The notes under the pieces: generated by a model
Database searches by the model: none
What the model saw: the letters and a program-made list of their open reading frames with translations, nothing else
Told to the model about the DNA's origin: nothing
DNA from: Nelumbo lutea
Lineage: Eukaryota > Streptophyta > Magnoliopsida > Proteales > Nelumbonaceae
Assembly (NCBI GenBank): GCA_022828595.1
Contig: JAKGHH010000001.1
Span: 69,560,401-69,624,400 of the forward strand
Direction: 5' to 3'
Length of the DNA stretch: 64,000 nt
Part shown: piece by piece, positions 56,957-64,000 of the stretch
How positions within the stretch are numbered: position 1 is the stretch's first letter
Layout: each line of letters begins with the position of its first letter
Position numbers and translations under genes: made by a program

Positions 56957-58646
56957 ATTTCTTGTCACATCTACTACGTTTTCTGCACGAGGCCAGCCGA
57001 TTACTTGAATCAAACTAGATGGGTAAATTCGTGGCAGACAACTGTAGATCGTAAACCATCAACAACAACAAATGCCGGATGACCTGGCCAGGACTAGTCC
57101 AAACCACAACCAGTACTGGAATACAGTAAAGACTCGCTGAGAGGTGGGGACCGTGCAGGAAAGGCAACGTCGGTGTAGAAAAATGTTGAAGTGGGTAGTA
57201 TAACATAGGACGTTTGTATAACAACTTTTAAGCAATGCAGATAAACCAAATGGTGGTGGGTTGGGATGACTCTGATACTTCGTCCATATTTGGGAGTTAA
57301 GTATCGATGCCACTCTGTAGCTTGGGCCCATTGCGGTGGCGAGGCATCTTTTATCATTCGATTAAAAGCTAAAGCTGGATCTGGGAGCACAAGGACCTAA
57401 TACGGTATACGAGTTTGGGCCCACATAACTTGGGATCTTACGGTGTTCAATAGGGGTGGCAATATCACAAAAAGGGAGTGAGTCGTTCAGTCGAGTGACT
57501 GAACCTGTGATTTTGGGGCTTAAATCATCTGAAATTATCATTTTTTGTATGTTATTAATATAAAACTCGAGTGTTGATCTTGACCGATTTGTTTATATAT
57601 TCTTTTCTTTTCTTTTTCCTCCCCTTGGGCCAGGGTTGGAATTGGAAAGAGGGGAAGAATCTAAGCCGTCGAATGATAATTGGTGCTTCCAACCAATAAA
57701 ACCTGAAAGCCAAAGGAGCATTTTGTCGGTGGAAGCATATGCTGACGTAACACTGCGATGGCCACCCACGTGTCGGCAATCGAATACGATTGCTCCTCAC
57801 CAGCCTGGCGATCCTTGGAGCACGTAGCTCGAGCTGGATAGATTGCATCCCAGACCCACGCACATAACCCTTAACCATGGTTACTTTCCACCCCTAGTTT
57901 GCTAACTCAGTCACAGATCACCACCATATTCAGCTATTCACCCTTGTAGTTTGAAGAAACTACCAAAATACCCCTCAACTTGATGCACGTGACGCGATCC
58001 TCTCTTCTACGTTGTCATCGTTAACAACGGCTCAGAGCTTCCTTTTAAATTTCACCCGCAATCAAGATCTAGTAAGTTTACGATTGCATTCCATAGACTC
58101 GTAATAAGAGAAAAATCAAGAACAAAGGAAATGTGGGGGGCCCTTAATCGTGGTTGGACCCACATTTGAGGTTGGGCCCAGTCCATCTACCATACCTGTT
58201 TCATCATAATTTGAAAAGGTAAATAAAAGCAACAGTTGATTGTAGTAATAAGATAACGAAATCCCTCCGTTCTCGGGAGTTCTGTTTTTTTTTTTTTTTT
58301 TAACTGCATCAAGAGATGCTGAACCACGTGATCCGTCCTCCGGGTGGGGTAGGGTGGGGGTTTCGTGAACCAAAAACAAGGCAAAAAGGACACTTCCGTC
58401 ATTACTCGTTATTGTTCCTCGTGCTGCCATTAATTACCAATGACTCCTTGTCCCTCGTTAATTAATTCTTATGTTGGATCCAGTTTTCAAGTACACCGAT
58501 TATAAGGTTATAACCATCACCGGAGTCCAGAGATAACAAACTGGTCCAACCACATGTTTCCGGACAGACCCTCTGGGTTCGTTGTTTTAAAAAAATAGAT
58601 TGGAATCTGGTAGAGGTTCCCGACTTCCCATACAATTCTCCTATTC
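56957..58646. other. Distal upstream region of FLA1, no gene seen
   Basis: A moderately GC-rich intergenic stretch. A poly-T run lies at 58287-58303. No repeat boundary or gene was recognised. Confidence 0.4.
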
Positions 58647-58733
58647 AGGGCAAGCCCGTGCCAGTGGGAATATCTCCCATGAGATATTCTCAATGCAAGG
58701 CTGTAAAGGGTGCTCGAACGGGCTATGCCCTGA
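58647..58733. repeat. Foldback repeat, GGGCAAGCCC type, copy 2
   Basis: CAGGGCAAGCCCGTGCC ... GAACGGGCTATGCCCTGAC with inner GAGATATTCTCAATGCAAGG-CTGTAAA. It lies about 360 bp upstream of the FLA1 start codon. Confidence 0.55.
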
Positions 58734-59089
58734 CCGAAGCCGAACTCGTCTTTACCACGACGACATCTCGTTAGTCGTTATTATATGCATATAATTACGA
58801 AAAGCACCCTGAACTTCGATTACCAAACTTTGCTTAATTACAGCTATCTGCCATGTCCACGGAAGGTGGTCCCACTCCTGCAGACACGCTAAACAATGGT
58901 CTCACCCGTAATTCTGTCCAAATGTCTTGGTCATTTATGTCGACGCCCACTCTAGATCTCCACTACTTACTGTCTTCCACTCTCTCCACTGTCTCGTCTC
59001 TGTTGTAGAGTGTAGGCCTGGTAGAGAGCTCCCACGCAGAGCGAAGCCAACCCGTCCTCCCCCTACTGCCCAAGTATCTCTCTGAAAAT
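58734..59089 (+). promoter_or_regulatory. FLA1 proximal upstream region
   Basis: Proximal promoter and probable 5' UTR by position. CT-rich stretches (CTCTCTCCACTGTCTCGTCT near 58980) are typical of plant 5' leaders. A TATATGCATATAAT sequence at about 58782 is 300 bp from the ATG, so its role as TATA box is uncertain. Confidence 0.4.
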
Positions 59090-60316
59090 ATGCAGCTCTT
59101 CCCGGCGACTACCGGGACGGTCCTCTCTCTCTTCCTCCTCTTCCTCTTGTCCTGCACCACAGGTGCGCATAATATCACGCGTATCCTAGCAAAACACCCC
59201 GAATTCTCGACCTTCAACCACTACCTCACTGTCACTCACCTTGCCGCCGAGATCAACCGCCGTGAGACCATCACTGTCTGCGCGGTCGACAATGCCGGCA
59301 TGTCAGAGCTCCTGTCGAAGCACCTCTCCATCTACGCCATCAAGAACGTCCTCTCCCTCCACATCCTCCTAGACTACTTCGGCGCCAAGAAGCTCCATCA
59401 AATCACCAACGGTACGGCATTGGCCGCCACCATGTTCCAAGCTACAGGTTCCGCTCCCGGATCGACCGGCTTCGTCAATATCACCGATCTCAAGGGCGGC
59501 AAGGTCGGCTTTGGCGCCGAGGCCAACGACGGCAAAATCGATTCCACCTTTGTCAAGTCCATCCAGGAGATTCCCTACAACATCTCCATCATTCAGATCA
59601 GCAAGATCCTGCCGTCCAGCGAGGCCGAAGCCCCCACTCCGGGCCCCAGCGAGTTGAATCTCACGTCCTTGATGTCCAAGAAAGGCTGCAAGGTCTTCGC
59701 CGACACATTAGCGGCTTCCGGAGCCGGGCAAACCTTCTACGATAACGTCGACGGAGGGCTAACAGTGTTCTGTCCCACCGACGATGCTTTCAAGAACTTC
59801 TTGCCAAAGTATAAGAACTTGACAAAGGAAGGGAAGGCAGCGTTACTTCTGTTCCACGGCGTCCCCGTCTATAACTCCATGCCGATGCTGAAGTCCAACA
59901 ATGGACTTATGAACACGTTAGCTACGGACGGAGCCAACAAATACGACTTCACAGTGCAGAACGATGGGGAGGACGTTACTTTGAAGACGAAGATCGTGAC
60001 GGCCAAGATAACGGGGACGTTACTGGACGAGCAGCCCCTAGCGGTTTACACCATCGACAAGGTCTTGTTGCCCAAAGAGTTATTCAAGGCTGCACTGACG
60101 CCGGCACCAGCGCCCGCACCCGAAGCGGAGTCGCCCAAGGCATCGAAGAAGAAGACCAAGCACCACGCGGCGTCTCCGCCGGAGCCATTGTCACCGGATG
60201 GGGAACCTGCTGATCAGGTGGCCGCTGATCAGAATGCCGGAGTCAGATTTGACGGTGGGAGATTGGTTGCAGCAGCTTTGAGTGTGGGGTTATTAGGACT
60301 GTTGTTGCTGCTGTAG
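59090..60316 (+). CDS. FLA1: Fasciclin-like arabinogalactan protein 1
   Basis: An intact, intronless 408-codon gene. Residues 1-26 are a signal peptide (hydrophobic VLSLFLLFLL, cleavage likely before HNIT). FAS1 domain 1 spans about 27-172 (H1-like ITVCAVDNAGMSEL near 61, later LHILLDYF near 90). A short Pro linker APTPGPS is at 181-187. FAS1 domain 2 spans about 190-330 (LTVFCPTDDAFKNF near 224). The tail has TPAPAPAPEAESP (337-349) and SPPEPLSP (362-369), sites for hydroxyproline and arabinogalactan, and ends in a 16-18-residue hydrophobic stretch preceded by small residues, a GPI-anchor signal. Six N-glycosylation sequons are visible. FLA proteins sit on the outer plasma membrane and wall and act in adhesion-like and shoot-regeneration or wall-related roles. 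Two FAS1 domains put it in the FLA1/FLA2 group; its position after TIC20-V favours FLA1. The coding GC content is much higher than the neighbouring DNA. Confidence 0.93.
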   Translation: MQLFPATTGTVLSLFLLFLLSCTTGAHNITRILAKHPEFSTFNHYLTVTHLAAEINRRETITVCAVDNAGMSELLSKHLSIYAIKNVLSLHILLDYFGAKKLHQITNGTALAATMFQATGSAPGSTGFVNITDLKGGKVGFGAEANDGKIDSTFVKSIQEIPYNISIIQISKILPSSEAEAPTPGPSELNLTSLMSKKGCKVFADTLAASGAGQTFYDNVDGGLTVFCPTDDAFKNFLPKYKNLTKEGKAALLLFHGVPVYNSMPMLKSNNGLMNTLATDGANKYDFTVQNDGEDVTLKTKIVTAKITGTLLDEQPLAVYTIDKVLLPKELFKAALTPAPAPAPEAESPKASKKKTKHHAASPPEPLSPDGEPADQVAADQNAGVRFDGGRLVAAALSVGLLGLLLLL

Positions 60317-61689
60317 GACTGTATTGTCATTTGTGTGGATTTTTTTTCCTGCCTTTCATTTTTGTTTTCGTTTTTTTCCTTACAAATAAGCGATGCCCAT
60401 ACGTGGTGTTCGTTTTTTTATTTATTTTTGTTTATCATTGTTTGTATCTATTGTCTTCTAGTGTGTGGTTGATTTTTTTTTTTTTTTTTTGTCTTCTTTT
60501 ATTTATTACATTTTTAATTTTTATACGAATGTGAATAATAAAATTACAAAAATATCCTCTTATTGTACTTTATTACCTAATTACCTTACCTCCCACTCCT
60601 CTCTGGTCTCTAGACTCTCTACCATGAGTGATGAGTCCCATGACCTAACCTCAGTAGTAGCTTCGGGGTCCGTGAACGGAAAAGTTTGTTGTGGAATGCT
60701 AGGCAGCTGGTTTTACTTTTACCTCCGTTCGCGGGCCGGCACCACCGGTCTGCAGTGTCGGCGAGCGAGGATATATAATGGCGGCATTTACTTCGCTGTG
60801 TAAATGGGTTGAATTCCAGTCTCTATGAAACTTGAATCTTTATCCCACCTCTGAAAAAGTGAAAAGCAAAGGGGTGTAATCATTCGACCGTGCTGTGCTG
60901 CCTGATAATGGGAAGGTGCCAAGTGCCAACTGACTCAGCTGCTGGTTATAACTTATAAGGTCTCTGGCTGGTTTAGCGAAAAGATCGAAATGGGCTACGG
61001 CTACCCCCTTCTGTAGCCCCCATGGATGGAACCCAATAAACAAAGGGGTATGGTGGTGAATTGGTGATTATGGAGTTGTGCGGTGTTTGGGTTTGGTTTG
61101 GTTCTTCATGAATGCTTTATTTTATGGGCCGATAAGACAGGGCCTGGTTGTTGACCAGGATTGGCTGATTGATAGAGATATATATTGAATAACCATAACC
61201 ACGATTGGCTGAGTTGAGTAATTCAAGTGTTTGGTCTCTAAAGCAAAGCTGTCTGCTTTTTAGGGTTTTTGTTTGTTTGAGACGTTTTTCCTTTTTCTAA
61301 TTAGTCACTTCCTATTATCCTGTAGTGTCTGTCTCTGAGAAAGAGGGAGGGAACGCTACGCTAGTTGCTTTCTCATAAATGCACCGTTGTTCTGGACTTC
61401 TGGCCCAAGCGCACTACTTTCCCCGGATCCTGGTCATTGCCTCCTTGGGGATGACAATTGGCTAGCCCGGTCTGAGTTGTGTCTGGGGATCATAATCCCT
61501 CCCCCTAATTCTGATCTGGCCTGCAACCATTCTACAATTATTTTATATTTTCGTATACAATTAGATAACAGCAGAAATTTGAGTAGTCCAACAAACCCAA
61601 GATAATTACAAGGTAGTATTAATAATACAACAAAACCGAAAGGGTTGGACGTGTGGTGTGGGGACGAACCCATTTTGATGGGTTGCATC
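60317..61689. other. FLA1 3' flank, no further gene seen
   Basis: T-rich 3' UTR (runs of T at 60340-60380 and 60473-60490), then anonymous sequence. No recognisable repeat before the LTR at 61690. Confidence 0.5.
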
Positions 61690-62290
61690 CGGTTGGGCTT
61701 CTGATAGTACGCGATTTACATAATCCTAGTTGGAAGATCAGGAATGCTTAAGTCAGTACTATACGTGAGCTGAATAATTGAATGCTTAAATGATAGTGAC
61801 TAAATAATCACGTGTACCTTTGTTTTGGGGTTTCATATCCTTATATAATGGAGTAGTCATGGGCCTTACGAAAGAGCTTCGGGATCTTCGGGCTGTGCGG
61901 ATAAGATCGGTTTTGTTTTTGAAGGAGAGCAATGTGTTGATAAGGTTTATTGTTTACCTTCGGTTCAGAAGGAGCTAGGATGAGTCTCGTTGTGATCCCA
62001 AGAAATTCGGAGTCCGTTGGAGAGGCCTTTAGAGTCGATTACATGGTGTTTCGGCTCTTTAGCTCTGAACTGGCACTTCGGTTCTTTAGTCCCGAACTAG
62101 ATTGGGTGTCGAGGTGTCCCTACGCCAAGGTGGTTTTCGGGCCGAGGTGGCTGAATACTCGATCTCTGAATGTTGCGAATTGAGTTCGTTTGGCTAAGTT
62201 GTGACCCCTCGAGCAGATCGCGTCTACGTGTCCCCTTCTTACTAGGTCATGCCAAATCACCCTTCATTAATTGTCCCCCACTCCTCGTGC
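61690..62290 (+). repeat. LTR or leader of a gypsy-type element
   Basis: GC-rich sequence related to the probable solo LTR at 46640-47170, ending near GCCAAATCACCCTTCATTA, directly followed by a short leader and a gag-like frame. The exact LTR borders and primer site could not be fixed. Confidence 0.5.
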
Positions 62291-62417
62291 CAAGGGTTCT
62301 GATCCGGTGCGGGAAGTTCATGACGAGTCCATGTGGATTTCGCACAAAGTCTAGGCAACTTGGAGGGTGAACTCGTCTTCTTTCATTAGTTGTTCCATTT
62401 TCCTTTTCCTGTCCAAT

Positions 62418-64000
62418 ATGTCTAGTGCTAGCATAAATAGGTTACTTAGTGATTCTAGGGAGCCCGGGAGTGCCAAGGTGCGGTCCTCAGCTCCCGTCGG
62501 TGAGGCCAGCTCTTCGCTAGAGAGCTCCTCTTTAAACCTTTTAGGAGAAATGTCTTTACGTGACGTCGGGCCATCTCGGCTTGAGGAACCCGAACCTCAG
62601 GTAGAACGGCCAACCTCCAGAGAGGGGGTCTCGTCTTCTACTCGAGGTCGGGATGCAAACAACTTCAACCCTTCCACGATGACCTTGAATAGGTTGTTGT
62701 CCTTGATAGCTCATTATCGTCTCCCCGACACTCTTGTCTTTAGCATTCCTTTGGGTCAATTCCCTTGGGTTCACGATCAATACGAACTCGCGGTTTTTTA
62801 GGAGCAGCTCATAGCGGGGATACGCTTCCCGCTCCACCCTTCATCGTAGAAATCATTAAGTTCTTTAACGTCACTATTTTCCAGCTACACCCAAACTTCA
62901 TCCGTACCATTGTTGGTACGATCTCACTCTTCCACGAGTATAACCAACCTCTTACCCTAGACATCTTTAGCTTGATTTATTCCATTAAGAAGAACTCTTC
63001 TTGCATGCACGAGGACACCCGATAGAGCTACTATATCTCACCTCGCCCCGAGTTCAAGGTCATGTTCGGTAACCCGAACAAGGTATTGGCCTGGAAGAGG
63101 AGGAATTTCTTTGTTCGGAACCCTGAAGAATGGTAATTCCCGACTCACTAGCGAGTGGCCATTAAGGACCCCGGGGTGAGGCTGGATGCAGAGACTAGGG
63201 TGGTCATCCACTCTTGAAGGGACCTCAGCCTTGAGATGGAAGACTTCTTGGCCGAGGAGAAGCTTGTATGAGTTAGGCTAAGTCATCCTAGTAGGACTCC
63301 ACCTCGACGCACACATTACTTCTCATTTTTCCTTTTCGCACTTACTTCAGTTCGCAACTAACTCTTTTTCTTCTCTCTTGCAGAAGCTATGACGGGTGTT
63401 GATGCCGCTAACCTTTTAAGGAGTGTCCAGAAGGGGAAGAAGAGAAAGGCCTCGAAGAGGTCCCATCTAGAGGAGGTCACCTCTTCGGTTCTTGCCAAAC
63501 CCGAGGTCGCAGCACCAGAGCCACCTTCTTTCGAGCTCCCAGGGGAAGAGGTTCACCCCCAACCTCTGGTTGTTGACTTGGACGAGGATCAGGATGAGGG
63601 GACCCCACCTCGCGAGCCCGAAGGTACTTCAGTGCCTGAGCCTCAGCCCCCCTTAGCAAAGGAGAGCATAATGACTCCAAGGCTCGGGCTTCTTAAGAGC
63701 AAAGATGTCGTGTTTCTTGCGGAGGTCGTGGAGTGGGCTGACATGCCAACAAGTCAGCTCGGAGGGAGGGCAGCCAGCTACTGTATGGTGGTAAGTAACT
63801 TGCCCCTTTGTTTACTTTCTTATTCTTCCGTCAATGATACTTACACTTGCTTTCTATTTTTTAGGTGAACTCCGCTATTCACTCGCTAGTCTACCAATCT
63901 GAGATCCGCTTGAAGCGAGCTTGGGAAGCCGAAGAGAACGCTCGGAAGCTTTACCGTGAGTTGGATTCAACTTGGGGTGAAGTTCTTAGAGCCAAAAAGG
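62418..64000 (+). pseudogene. Degenerate gag-like gene of a gypsy-type element, cut by window edge
   Basis: The frame from MSSASINRLLSDS leads through a Ser/Pro-rich region to PWVHDQYELAVF, a stop, then EQLIAGIRFPLHP, a one-base frameshift, and FIVEIIKFFNV, FQLHPNFIRTIVG, FGNPNKVLAWKRRNFFVRNP. GxRFPLHPF...LHPN is the signature of the Transposase_28 (putative gypsy-type transposon) proteins, usually the gag-like first ORF of plant elements. At least four more in-frame stops occur between 63027 and 63220. From 63389 the frame MTGVDAANLLRSVQKGKKRK continues to a clean intron (63791-63864, GTAAGT ... TTTTTTAG) and resumes VNSAIHSLVYQSEIRLKRAW, likely coiled-coil, to the window end. Confidence 0.65.

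Noticed and set aside
58963..59217. 84-codon minus-strand frame over the FLA1 start
   Set aside because: Antisense of the signal peptide region and leader; no homology seen.

Overview
This is a plant nuclear window, from a flowering plant by its gene content. Three apparently intact single-copy genes, all on the + strand, sit in a sea of transposable elements: BAM4 (non-catalytic plastid beta-amylase, 10 exons, 382-23570), TIC20-V (plastid envelope Tic20-family protein, 44302-44943) and FLA1 (fasciclin-like arabinogalactan protein, 59090-60316). From general knowledge the Arabidopsis orthologues are AT5G55700, AT5G55710 and AT5G55730, in the same order and close together, so the window looks like a conserved microsyntenic block that repeats have stretched to about 60 kb. 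The species cannot be fixed from sequence alone; the heavy Copia, MULE, hAT, Tourist and SINE load and the long introns suggest a moderately large genome.

Region 1 (1-23570): BAM4. All ten exons join in frame with GT-AG introns to give 520 codons. Intron 1 carries a LINE scrap, intron 3 a threefold 113-bp repeat, intron 6 a SINE, intron 7 a Copia RNase H relic. Intron 8 is about 14 kb long because two complete but decayed Copia elements lie in it, both antisense to the gene (9145-13720 and 14008-19170), with a glycine-rich-protein relic and another SINE.

Region 2 (23571-44040): no host gene. It holds AT-rich repeat arrays (ACCAAAATTA-type, 24738-26160; a 696-bp duplication, 29451-30735; a family of roughly 280-bp units at 27180-27780 and 39230-44040), MITEs, SINEs, microsatellites and the most interesting object of the window: a 5.5-kb Mutator-like element (32805-38312) with long terminal inverted repeats and a perfect 9-bp target duplication. 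It carries a fragment of an L-type lectin receptor kinase gene, itself split by a later Copia insertion (33942-37566).

Region 3 (44041-58999): TIC20-V, a probable solo LTR, a second Mutator-like family (a nested pair at 49011-49923), a Tourist MITE, and a chimeric gene graveyard at 51689-53350. There a G-type lectin receptor kinase pseudogene is broken by an antisense 5' piece of a GT43 (IRX9-like) glycosyltransferase gene and by a 420-bp hAT-type MITE.

Region 4 (59000-64000): FLA1, then the 5' part (LTR and degenerate gag-like ORF) of a gypsy-type element that runs off the right edge.

The three host genes do not form one pathway: BAM4 supports starch turnover in plastids, TIC20-V belongs to the plastid protein-import family, FLA1 is a GPI-anchored cell-surface glycoprotein. 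Their link is conserved position. All functional statements rest on motifs read by eye; no database search was run.
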